A DNA stretch of 64,000 nt from Plectosphaerella cucumerina (lineage: Eukaryota > Ascomycota > Sordariomycetes > Glomerellales > Plectosphaerellaceae). How positions within the stretch are numbered: the first letter of the stretch is position 1; the number at the start of each line of letters is the position of its first letter. The translations under genes and the position numbers were made by a program. Location: the NCBI GenBank assembly GCA_020746995.1, contig JAGPXD010000001.1:5518001-5582000 (forward strand), written 5' to 3'. Shown in pieces: positions 53,053 to 63,748 of the stretch. The notes below the pieces were generated by a model. The model was not told the DNA's origin. It made no database searches and saw nothing but the letters and a program-made list of their open reading frames with translations.

Positions 53053-55243
53053 ATGCACAGCAACAAGCGACAGAAGCTCAGCCATACCGGTAGTGGCTCG
53101 GACAATCCAAAGCCCCAGCTCACCCGAGCATGTATGTGTCTAGCCCTGCCCTACCCCCAGTTGAGCACGCCTGACATCCCCAGGTGCCGAGTGCAAGAAG
53201 CTCAAGATCAAATGCTTCATACAGCCTGGCCAGACGGCCTGCAATAAGTGTCTGAAGAATGGCGTCCACTGCGTCCCACACAACTTTGCGCAGAAGTTCA
53301 TGGACGAAGATGCAGAGTACTAGCCCCTGGTCCCCATCTTCGACTCTGGTCTGACCCTCCCTAGCTGGAAGTCTCGCACCGATGCCAACATGCAGAAGAT
53401 GAGGAGCGCCATCGAGCAGCTCCTCAAGCACAACAACTTACCCAGCCTCGACAGTCTAGACTGTGCCCCTTTGCAACCGCAGCCCACCCCTGGCGCCGGT
53501 GACCAGCACCCCACACAGAACCCATCCCCCCTGACCACGGACCACTCTCACTCATCTCTCGATCCCGCCCATGGCTTTCTCGCCGAGGGCCCCTCGTCCG
53601 CTGCTGACGGCCCCGGCGCCCGTGAGGATGACTCGGACCTCGTACCCCTGCCCATGAACAACCTCTACAACCTCGCCGACCCAACAAAGTCCAGCCTCAT
53701 CCGCATCGACTCATCCTCCGTCAACGGACCTGATCTCATCAGCCAGGGTCTTCTATCTCTCGCAGACGCAGAAGCTCTCTTCGATTACTATCGAGACCAT
53801 ATCAACCCTCTCCTCTGGGACGGAATGCTCTGCTCCCATGCCACCCTACGCGATGCCCGCCGCTCGTCTCCCCTCCTCGTGGCCGTCGTCCTCACCGTCG
53901 CCGCCTTGCACATCCCCGATCGTGAGCGGCAGTTACACGCCACCTACGGTGCCTTCGTCGCTCTGATGCGTGGATCATGTCTCCTACGCTGCCAGAACCT
54001 CGACATCATCCGCGCCCTCTGCATCGGTGCCTTCTACCTCACAAGCCTCAGCTGGGCTCTCAGCAGCCGCGCCGTCCGCCTCGCCACCGAGATGAATCTC
54101 CACAAGTCATCGCTCCAGTTCGCCCGCGGTCCGTCCCTCGGCAGCCCTCGAGAGCGCGTCCGTCTCTGGTACGTTCTCTACGTCTGCGATCACCAGTTCG
54201 CTCTAGCTTACGGCCGCCCGCCCCTCATGCATGAGGACGCCGCCATCCGCAACGCCGAGCGTCTCCTAGACCCAGGACAGGCCGTCCCCACCCGAGGAGA
54301 CCGCGGCCTGGTCACGCAGGTCCGCCTCTTTCGAATCCTAGCGAGCGGCTACTTCACCCACGGCTGTGACCCGGACCTCGAGCTACGCGCCCACGACTTT
54401 GAGAAGCTGCAATCTTTCAACATCTCCGTTGACCAATGGCGCCTCGAGCACCAGGCGGGTATCGACGGCAGTGGTGGTGCCTTGCTCCCAAAAGGCAACA
54501 CCCTGTACTACCACCTCGCCCGCTTCCAACTCAACTCCGTCGCCCTTCGCGGCATCTCCGCCCGTGACGCGTCTGGCCTCAGCATGAACTGGGACCGTCA
54601 GGAGGCCGCCAACAACGCCATCATCTCGGCCATGAGCACCGCCCGCCTCATCATCGACGATGCGCCCCTGCAGCGTGCCCTCGTCGGCCTGCCGATCTTC
54701 GCCCACGCCATGATCGCAGTCTGCGCCTCCTTCCTGCTCAAGATGGCCGTTGTCTTCGGCGAGCCAGCGGCAGGAAGCGCATCGGACGACCGAAAGCTCC
54801 GCCTCCCCCGCGACCTGGCCCAGTTTGGCCTTAACTTCCACACCAAGATGGCCCTCACGAACGTCCAGACCCTCGTCGGCGTCCTCGGCCGCGTAGCCGA
54901 CAACGCGAGTCAGGGCCATGTCGCGAGGCAGGTCGTCACTGGTCTCCGGGAACTGCTCCAGCGCTTCTCCCCGGGAGAGGAAGTTGACAGCTTCGTGTAT
55001 GCGCAGCCGGGCGCCGGTGGGGACGTCCTGCTTCCCGCTGCAGGGCCCGAGGGGCGTCTCCAGCGGGATGACGTTGTCGGCTTTGGTCAGCCCCCAGCGT
55101 GTCTGCCGGGAGAGGGCCAGGCGGGCGACGGTATGGTCCAGACGCAGGATCCATTTGATATGGCTGGTGACCTGGATTGGCGATTCGACGAGGGATTCCT
55201 CTGGGGCATTGATACGATGAACTTCTCCTCCCAGTGGCAGTGA
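53053..55243 (+). CDS. Zn2Cys6 transcription factor
   Basis: Exons 53053-53131, 53184-53316 and 53365-55243 give 696 aa; introns 52 and 48 nt. The first intron sits just before the zinc cluster. Joined reading: TRACAECKKLKIKCFIQPGQTACNKC, cysteines 27, 30, 37, 46, 49 and 56 with C-x2-C-x6-C-x8-C-x2-C-x6-C spacing. A basic/coiled stretch (NMQKMRSAIEQLLKHN) follows for dimerisation, then a Pro/Ser linker. The fungal transcription factor domain includes ALFDYYRDHINPLLWDG, ALCIGAFYLTSLSWALSSRAVRLATEMNLHKS and RVRLWYVLYVCDHQFALAYGRPP. The acidic C-terminus (WRFDEGFLWGIDTMNF) could activate. Same strand as the PdxA-like gene and next to it, so it is the likely local regulator. Ends 156 bases from the converging kinase gene. 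Confidence 0.93.
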
Positions 55244-55399
55244 TGTACATATTCGGGCCCAACCGTTTGTTGCCGGTCATTGTTCGTCAAATTGACAGAG
55301 ACACCAAGAAGTTAAATGACCTCAATTGAACTTGAAAAAGCCTCAACGCCCCATCTGATGTCAGATATGCAACATGGCTACATAAAATCGGAGACGCCT

Positions 55400-57962
55400 T
55401 CATTCCTCCCCCGAGTCCTCTGATTCATCCACCTTGTCCAGCTCTTCTACGAGTGCACCGTAGAGAACAGCACAGACGTCAGAGTCGTACGGTTTGGTGT
55501 CGACAATGTCCCTAAACGCCCTTGTCAGTACTACAGCATGGTTTTCGTCAAAGCAATCAAACTCACATGCCCAGGACCTCTTTCCGGCCGAAGTTGTCGA
55601 GCTCTTGAAGCTGCCCGATGTTCTTCGGGTCCGTTCCGAAACTCACAAACTGGATTGACACCTGAGTTCGCCCAAGATCCTGGTCTGCAATCGCCCTGAT
55701 CACTCTTCTGATGTGGTGCTTGACGTTGTCCAGGCCTGACCAGCGCCCGTCAGTGAACACAAAGACGCTCTGCTTCTTTGGTGGCCACGGTTCTGGTTTC
55801 CGAAGGCGGTGCAGCAGGTGGTCGATGAAGTCGCTGAAGATCCTTTCGAATCCCAAGCTGTTCCATTCCTGGTGGGCCAAGTCGCGGATTACAGCGCGCG
55901 ACGTTCGATATTGTTTCAACTTCGTCTGCGAGTTGAAATACACCTCGAGTCGGCCATCTTGGTCGATGTTCTTGGCGATGTATGCGTAGATGAGAAGAGT
56001 AATGCGCATGCGCTCCTCATATTGCTTCATGGAGCCAGACGTATCTATCAGGAAGATGAAGTCGCGGTCGCCGAGGTTCGCCCGCAGGGTGTTGACCGTT
56101 TTTTGAACCTCAGGGTCGGGGATAGATCCATGTTTCTTACAATCATTGTAGTACTTTACGGCAGCGTCCCTGCTCATCTCCTGTCTCGGTTTCGGCCGTT
56201 CTGGTGCTGGTTTGGCGATCTCGTCGTCCCTGGAGCTGGTTTCGAAACCCAGCGATGCCGATTCCAAGATCTTGACCAAATGGGAGCAGATTCCACGCGG
56301 AACTTCTCTCTTGTTCACATCTGAGAGAAGCATGGAATTTTCCACCAGGCTGAGGATTGATTCTGTGATCTCGCGGTCGTAGCTCGGGAGGCTCTTCCTG
56401 ATTTTTGAATGAAAGGCATCGACTGCTCCAAGAGGGGACACCCCGTTGTGGAAGCACGGGACTCCTCCGAATGCAGGGCGGAGCTTGACTTCTTTGACGC
56501 GACGCTCGTTGTAGTCTTGGCGTGCTCGTGTGCCACCATGTACCCATGCAGCGGCATCGCTTATCATGCCACCAGCAGACCATACATCAGCTGCTGTGGT
56601 GATTGAACTTGGGCCATGATTTAGCCACTCATTGGAAGGGCCACGATAGGTCTCGGGAGCGCCTATAAACCGGGCATGTCAGAGAAGGCTCATGGCACAG
56701 AATGGCCAAAACCAGACTGCTTCATTGATAAAACATACCGAACTTCTTGCCTCCCATCATATCCAGAAGTTTGCTCCCCGATTCGCTTTGGTCGGCGGTG
56801 GAGCTGTGACCAAAGTCTGTGACTTTGAGATGGAGCTTGTCCTTTAAACCGCGATTTCCACAGACCATCACATTGAGAGGGTTGAGGTCCTGGTGAACAC
56901 TGAGATGACCAGGCAGGTCTAAGCGTCAGCCACTGGTTCTATTGGAGCTCTTTGGAGGCCCGGATAAGAGATTCTGGACAGCAGATACGAGGAACTTACA
57001 CTTCAATCAGATCCTGCTGCATGCTGCGCATGTGATGCAACGCCTGAAAGATGCCCTCAAAACCACCCCAGAAGTTCAAAAGCTCTTGCAAGTTACTTGG
57101 TGGCTGTGTTTGAGAGAAGAAGTCTTCGAGATTGACGCCATCCACATATTCAAGCAGCAAGTTGTGAAGACTGGGCTGCTCGCCGCCTTGCTCGAGGGTG
57201 AAGGATCCGTAGTAGTGCACAATGTGCTCGCATTGGCGTCGCTGAAGCTTCTGGTACGCAAGTTCTTCCCGGTCGTACATGGACTTGTGCTTAATGCCGA
57301 TGTAGACCTTCCGAACGACGATGACCTGGAGGGGTGTTAGAACGGTCTGGTCTGTGATTGTTTCCTCCATTCGGCTCCGAAGTCGTCTCACGTACCTTGT
57401 CATCCAGTTTGGGAGGAGAATCCTCCTCGCAACAGTCAGGGTCCAGCCATGTCTTGTACACGGCGACGTCGTGGACTTTTTTGATCAACACCTCTTTCTG
57501 GATGGGGAGAATTCTCCCCACTTCTTCGATTGTTGATTTGAGCTGTTGGGGGCGAACGAACAACGGGAAAAAAATCCACTGTTGGTGGCGAATCTTGTGA
57601 AACAATCGTGTAAGATGCTCATGATTCACGAAGTTCTGCGGCAGCTGTCTCAGTGGAAACTTGCTGTCGTCGATGTCGTAGTTGGTGAACTCTCTTATCT
57701 CATGAGCTTCGCCACACCATACGAGCAGAGAGAACACGCGGAGGTATCCGGCTCTGACGCATTCAACACTGACTGCGGCACTGCTAGGGTGCTTTCTGAG
57801 GACCTGTAGAATCTTCGATAGGGTCCACAGCTCCTTCAACTGTTGTTTTGTGATGTAATGGACGGAGACTGAGGGGATGCGAGGCTCGCTAGTACGTAGG
57901 TGAGAAAGGCGCTCGAGCTCCCGTTTGAGATGATCGTAGCTCGAATGAGAATTTGCCGTCAT
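55400..57962 (-). CDS. Protein kinase fused to a von Willebrand A domain
   Basis: Minus-strand exons 57962-57396, 57325-57000, 56899-56739, 56662-55567 and 55511-55400 give 753 aa. Residues 1-150 are an unassigned helical N-domain. Kinase parts: VIVVRKVYIG with the probable VAIK-type Lys195, a degenerate glycine loop, EHIVHYYGSF, LLLEYVDGVNLEDFF, HQDLNPLNVMV (HRD reads HQD; Asp302 and Asn are kept), VTDFGHS (about 326), KFGAPETYRGP and DVWSAGGM. From about 550 comes a vWA domain, DRDFIFLIDTSGSMKQYEERM, with the MIDAS pattern D-x-S-x-S and VFVFTDGRWSGLDN. The exon 2-3 junction uses the acceptor TCTCAG that restores LIEVVHQDLN. Catalytic residues look intact, so activity is likely. Role unknown; the combination suggests signalling through a metal-dependent adhesion module. 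Confidence 0.85.
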
Positions 57963-58778
57963 CTTCGGAATAAGGTCCGGTCAGACCTAGAGCCCATGCG
58001 ACTGAGGGAACTCGAGACCCGGAGACCGGAAAGCAGTAAGTGTGAAAGTAATCAATCAGTATTTTCAAACTGAACAACCGCGGCTTCCAAGTTTGTTTCT
58101 GGAGTAGGTTTGTTGGCCAAAATTCATGGATGGGGAACGCGGCCAACTTTGAGCTTCTGGAACGGGGAAATCGTGAGCCTTGCGCGCAAATGAGTGTGTC
58201 TCACGCGAGACAGACCAATGTCTATATACCCCCAGGCTTCTACAGCACTTTTTAAATCGAGGCGGCTGCAGGGATGGATACATGTACTTGCATGCCCGTG
58301 GTCATGCGCCAATACCCCTCTGCAGCCTGAGGGGGATGTAGCATCTTACTGGATCCCACCATCACAGGCACTGGGGGTTCAGCTTGCTCTACCGGTGCCC
58401 TTCCACCACCCCAATCGTCGCACTCCTCTTCCAGGCAGCAGGCAGGTAGGAAGGCGGATAGGGTGGCAGCTGGTGGCGTAAGGCAGACTGATCTTCCTGC
58501 TTTGCTGCTCCAAAACTAGAGCGCTTCAGGCTATGGGCACGCCTGCACTCCTAGGCAGCCGGCTCTGGAGGAGCGAGGCAAACACAGGCAGAGACTTCGA
58601 TTGAAACGACCGCCTTCCTCATGCATCTTGAGGCTGAAAACTTGCAATGGAAGTGTAACAAGTTGGTACGATCTAAAAAGCATACCTAGAGAGTTTGACA
58701 TTCGTAGATTTGTACCGCATAATCCTCCACAATCTCAGGTCTCGTGTACTTGTTCATAGAATCAGGAATAGATCCTTT
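57963..58778. other. Intergenic region
   Basis: About 815 bases between the kinase/vWA start and the CorA-like 3' end. Several stops in all frames; nothing recognised. A further 5' kinase exon cannot be excluded. Confidence 0.45.
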
Positions 58779-60994
58779 CTAGAGCGGCGAGAAAACCATC
58801 CCGCCTGTCCTGTGTAGCTCCTTGAGGCTTGCCCCTTGCATCATATTCCAGCCATACGTGACGGCCTTCCGCGCCACGGAGCCGGCTCCCGCCTGTTTTT
58901 GAGGGCCTGTCTCATCCGGGAGCTTCTCAGCGACAGATTTTTCCTGATCAGCATCCTGCGCGGCGGATGAAATATCAAGGGAAGCGACGTTCTCCTCGTC
59001 TGGCTCTTTCATGAGCCTGGCTGACCTATAGGCCGCGAACCAAACACAGAGAGTAACGAACAAGAGGGGCACGCAAATGGCGAAGAAGAGTTTTAATCCG
59101 GCCAGCCTCAGTTTCCAGTCGCCCATGTTCTTACCGAAGCCGATGTCGCCCTCCTCTCCGAACGTCAAGATGCCGCTGCTAAAGACAGTCTGCCCGGCGT
59201 CAGCAACCACGGCGCGAGGCTTGGGGTGATTTGACTTACTGCCACGAAAGTTCCAGGCAGGAAGATGAGCGTGACGATTGTCACGACGTGCATCGACATT
59301 GTTTTCTGGTGCATGCGCTTGGTCATGAGTTCCATGGCATCTGCCGAATCTCGGCCGGACGCAGCAAAGTACTCGGACGTGAACATGCTGCGCTCTTGGA
59401 AGATATGGTTGAACTGTTTCTCGCTCGTTAGCTTGTGATGTGAAAACTCTCGTTAATGTTCAAGGAAATAAGAAACCAACTTACAATGTCTCCGGCATGT
59501 TCAGTGCAGTCGTGGATGATCCTTGCCCGTGCTCGAAAGCTTTCGAGGCTGCTGATGACGATGCAGAGCTGGGTCTCAAGATCATCAGAATGGCCTAGAC
59601 AAGTCTTTTTTTCTTCCTCCGTCAAGTGCTGTGTGAACTTTTCGGAACGGACCAGATCGTGGTAGCTCTTCCTGACGTCCTCGATAACTCGGGCACTCTG
59701 CTCAAGGCGTGACATTGCCTGTTGGATATCCACGGCCAATTGCCTGAGCCTTTGCATATCCGCAAAGGAGGCTTGATCTTCGAGTCTCAACATCTTTTGC
59801 TTGAACGAAAGTTGTCGGCGTGGAGGGGCCGCAACGATTCCTGTCGGAACTCGAGAAAGTCCGGTCAGGGTCGAAGCAACTTTTTGGAGCATACCCGAGG
59901 GCCTTGACGCCGGGTCTTCGTTGCTCTCAAGGTGCCTGTCGGCAAGTTCTGCATTCCTGTCTTCTTCTTCCCATTTTGCCTCGTCTTTCGCCAGGTCGTG
60001 TACGCGGAAAGACCTTGTCATGACGGTGACGTGTTTGCACTGGGCTTCCTTCATCTCCAGATATTCTGCCCAACCCTCTGCACACCATTGTATGATGAGC
60101 AGGTGATCCCTCAAGGTCTGTTCAAATGATTGACACTTGGACAGGGGAGTTGCGCGCCGTTTCTTCAGAGTGTCGAGGGTGGATCTCTGGAGGCGGTCTC
60201 GGATGGTGTTATCCCCTTTCAGGATAATCCAAGTTGCTCTGCCGTTGACAGCGTCGAATGAGTGGTATGCGGCAATCTGTCGAGGCTGCCAGACGTGGGA
60301 ACTGTCCTTCTCCATTCCTAAAATGTTGAAGCAGTGCTGGATACGGATGCCGGAGCGCCCCATGGATGCCAGTCCTGGCTGTTTATACGCCATATCCAAG
60401 TGATTCTCAACTCGGAAGCTAGCCAATCTGTGAGGATATTTCCTTCGTCGAAATGTTAGGATCAGATCGACAAAGGAAGTCATGACTTGATGGACGGTGA
60501 GAATGAGCTTCATCTCATCCAGAGAGCATGCGAGAAAGCTGCGGGATGTCTTCGATCGGATATAGCTTGAATCGGTAAGTTTGATGAGCCGGAGATATTG
60601 TCAGCCGGGGCGACTAACATGAATCTGCAAGAAGGGTCTGGTTTCCCGGTGATGAAAAGTTTTCTGAGACTTTCCAAGTTTGTTATCATCTGTTGCCGAT
60701 GGGTGAGCACTCCTAGATTTGAGTGAGTTGGGGCTCAACAACTGGACTAGGTGCATCATTGTGATGAGTTCTTGGGTACGCACCATTGCCATCAGCTTCG
60801 AGGTCCAAGCAGCCGACTAGGGAAGGATCGGACTGTTGGAAAACTTCTGGTGCGTTTTCATCCAGCCGTTTTGCATAAGCTTCGCGGGCATGAGGGAATT
60901 CCCTGCTGGCGACAAGGTTCTCCGGGTACTGCACGAAGTTCTGAAATGAAACGGCAAGCGAATCGTGAACGGTGTCGACTGGTAGGGAGAACAT
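58779..60994 (-). CDS. CorA-like two-helix membrane protein (fungal)
   Basis: Minus-strand exons 60994-60784, 60712-60619, 60565-59485, 59413-59240 and 59189-58779 give 656 aa. Each of the four introns (71, 53, 71 and 50 nt) restores a coherent sequence, for example CRFIYIRSKTSRSF and AGDIFNHIFQERSMF. A large cytosolic alpha-helical part (1-500) precedes two C-terminal helices: VVTIVTLIFLPGTFVATVF (about 505-525) and LKLFFAICVPLLFVTLCVW (about 558-578). This is the layout of CorA/Alr magnesium channels, but the GMN signature after helix 1 is absent and GTFVA stands in its place. Such fungal CorA-like proteins are often found near incompatibility or signalling genes. Transport is unproven. Confidence 0.85.
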
Positions 60995-61621
60995 GACGAA
61001 TATCTAAGGGAGCTGATATCTGGGGAGCTGATATCTGGGGAGCTGATTGAGGAGTGGGCACCTGCACGGCACGCCCTTGGGCAGCGTGAGAGTCGCAATG
61101 GTCGATGTATCCACACGCGTGGCGGATATGGAACCGGTATCGCAAGTTGTAGTTGGAAGCTGCTCTTATGAGTATCACTTCTTGTTAGGTAGAATCAGAA
61201 GCACCGTGGGGCTCTTAAAGAGTTGATGTATCCCGTCGAAATAAGTCGCCGTCATGGCTGTGAGGCTGGGCCATGCCTCGCGGCGACTGACCGAGCACAG
61301 CCTAACCGCCACCAAGTCTCAGAATTCAGCTATCGACCGCGGCCCACTTGGGGCTGAGTCGGCCTGCATGACCGCCTGGGCAAAGGCTGGTACTCGTAGT
61401 GGTCGCTGGCTAGGCTTCTGTGCCCAAAATGTAGGAAGTGGACGACCAATCCCCTAGGCACACCTCGCTCCTCCCCTGACCATCCAGCCCCCACCGATTT
61501 ACCCCCTTTACAGAGACCGGTGAGCTGTCTCTGCATCCAGGCCAGGGTTAGATAATTTGATCTCTCAATTTGACACCCTCCATCACCAGTGGCGACTGGT
61601 CGTCATGCCTGGGCGACTCCA
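60995..61621. other. Promoter of the CorA-like gene and spacer
   Basis: About 630 bases, non-coding; contains the tandem repeat at 61011. Confidence 0.5.
61011..61047. repeat. Tandem repeat, unit AGCTGATATCTGGGG
   Basis: Two full 15-bp units plus AGCTGAT of a third, starting 17 bases before the CorA-like ATG (minus strand), so probably in its 5' UTR. The copies are identical, which suggests recent expansion. Confidence 0.7.
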
Positions 61622-62041
61622 TCAATAGGTCTCTCTGGAACAAACTCCGCCTACCAATCTGGTTCGGGTGACGGTCTCCGCAGGCCGTCTATGTCCTCGA
61701 ATTGTTGCTAATAGGTACAAGTTCTGCGTTAGCCATCTAGTGCCCGCACAGTCATGCTGCGGCAGATTTGCACTTGCCTGCGTGAGCCCTTTGGAGGGAA
61801 CCAGCATGTGGTACTCTTCTTGTCCAGTCGAATCCTACAATTGTGTGAGTGACGTCAAGTCAGCTTGCTACTCATGTATCTAGACATCTGCTGGAGAACA
61901 TACCTCCACCTTGATGAGATCCCTGTATTTGTGGGTTGGGAAGGCTCGGTCTTTCAGATATCTCAGGAGTACATCCCTGTCGAGGCGGTAGCTCGGACAC
62001 GACACGATCTTCATGCGACTCTTTGCAGGAGTCGGTGGCAT
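61622..62041 (-). CDS. Small protein of unknown function
   Basis: Model: exons 62041-61904 and 61834-61622, 116 aa. The 69-nt intron (GTATGT to TTGTAG, phase 0) joins HKYRDLIKVE to DSTGQEEYHMLVPSKGLTQ. The N-terminal half, MPPTPAKSRMKIVSCPSYRLDRDVLLRYLKDRAFP, reads like real protein; the part after VPSKGLTQ looks less constrained and may be intron or decay. The upstream frame is open but has no ATG. No family recognised. The gene could be partial or degenerate. Confidence 0.45.
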
Positions 62042-62800
62042 GATGGATGGTGACAGGACTGTTGCACGGTTGGCTTCCTCCTTGCTGTTGTTCGAGACGA
62101 TTGAACTTCGTATGAGGCGAGAGGCCTCCCGATAGAGCCGGGAAGAAGCGCAAATTCCACGTGTGAATCTGCCTTTGTGAAACTTTGGGGCTCCGGGCGT
62201 AAATTTGGGACTAAATAAAAGGGAGCATCCTCGCCTTGCACATTGAGACACTTCATAAAATAGGAAAACCGGTCATGCTGGAGATTGGAGAATGGCACCA
62301 GAAGCTGCTTGAGCCTCAAAAAACATTGGCGCATTACCCCTCACACCGAAGCGTTATTTCCCGCATGCCACTTATGCCATGTTCGCGTCAGGCTGAGATT
62401 CTCAGGTCGTACAAGGAGGCTCGGCGTGCAGCAGGTGTCCTTTGCCGACCAGTCGTGATCAGCCACACCCTTGAGATCACGGCTCAATCCTACCCAGTCT
62501 CATGCATGTCGAGGTCGGGTGTGAGCTGGCTGACCGCCATACATCGGGAAAGGGATTGATAAGCGCCTGTGTAACCTGAAGTTGGCCCGTCATTCCTGAC
62601 GATCTGAGGGAATGTGTCGGGGCTGGGCTCATCTGACCAGGCGCATTTGCTCCCGGATGGTGCTCCGGAAGAACCAGAGCCTCGCCGTCTTCAAGTCTAC
62701 CTCACCAACACAGCCCGGACTGATTCCAACGCAACATGATGGTCTAGCCCCTTTCACAGCCACGGCTGGGTCCTTCGCCCAGCAGGCGGCAAAAAGACAC
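62042..62800. other. Intergenic region before the tRNA gene
   Basis: About 760 bases; ORFs here lack any support. Nothing recognised. Confidence 0.45.
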
Positions 62801-62881
62801 TTCCGGAACGGGGAGTTGAACCCCGAGCCTGTCGGCGCTCTCCATGAGAGCGACAAATGTTGACCATTACACCATTCCGGA
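62801..62881 (-). tRNA. tRNA-Glu (anticodon CTC) with a 9-nt intron
   Basis: Folded by eye on the minus strand. The acceptor stem TCCGGAA/TTCCGGA is perfect, with discriminator A at 62801. The D arm GTGT...ACAT includes one G-U pair. The anticodon stem TGTCG/CGACA encloses the loop CTCTCA + C, with CTC at 62848-62846. Between base 37 and base 38 is an intron TGGAGAGCG (62844-62836). The variable loop is GGCT and the T arm CGGGG-TTCAACT-CCCCG. Mature length 72 nt. An intron one base after the anticodon is the canonical position for eukaryotic nuclear tRNAs, and its GAGAG pairs with CTCTC around the anticodon. Confidence 0.9.
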
Positions 62882-63748
62882 CTGATATGCTCCCGACCAC
62901 TGGGGTGCCTTCACGACAGACGCGTGGCTCATGGGGCGATTCTACTCCAGTCTTCTCAGCAAGCTTCCCAGCACTGATCCTAAAAGTCTTTGTTGAGAAG
63001 CAGTACATGTGTTGATCTAGGTAGTCTGCACTTCTTTGTACGTGCAGTGACCTGGCCGACATATCAGACATTTACTAGGTGCTTGCCTCGGCGTATGTTT
63101 CAGAGGAGGGGATGATTGAAGAGAAGGATGCTGGGATCAAAAGCCACTAGAAGCTTTCTCATCCGTTTAAGTGACAACAGAAAACCATGGTAACCCTCAG
63201 GATAATGCAAAGAGCAGGCCAATGGTCTTAGGGGGTCCAAGCTTGACGATTCAAGGGCTAGAGAAGCTGATGTGAGGATTCTGCCCCAAGCAAACGACTG
63301 GCGGCAAAGGGTAGGCATATCACAGCTCATCTCCAACTAAAGATGTTGTTGGACCTTTATTCTAGACCTGACGAGAACTGGCTTTGTCAGGCATTCCCTC
63401 AAGGGTCTCTTAGGCAGCGTCTGCTTCTGGAGCAATCTGGTGTCACGTATTGTGTCTCAAAGATATTCGGACAAGGTGACGCCGTCAAGGCCTTGACCAC
63501 ATGTAGTGTTTCTGCCTTCTTCCTGCAAAGGAGTCACTTCGCAATTGCTAGGTAGCAGCAGTTGCATGACCGACTACGGTGGATCCGGGGAACAGAGATG
63601 CCTGTCTATTTCCTCTTCTTAATGGATGCTCTTGCTCAGGAGTGCTCTTGACAACGTTTCCCTCAGATCACATTGCCTCAGCATACACATCTGAAGTCCC
63701 AACAACACGACAACAACAAGACGACAACTATAACCACATACCATCACC
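62882..63748. other. Intergenic region upstream of the F-box gene
   Basis: About 870 bases. Open frames at 63100-63336 (minus) and 63343-63555 (plus) have no recognisable domain or clear splice partners. The last 60 bases are an ACAAC-rich leader. Confidence 0.45.

Noticed and set aside
62612..62863. Plus-strand ORF over the tRNA gene
   Set aside because: Its last third is the antisense of tRNA-Glu; no protein motif.
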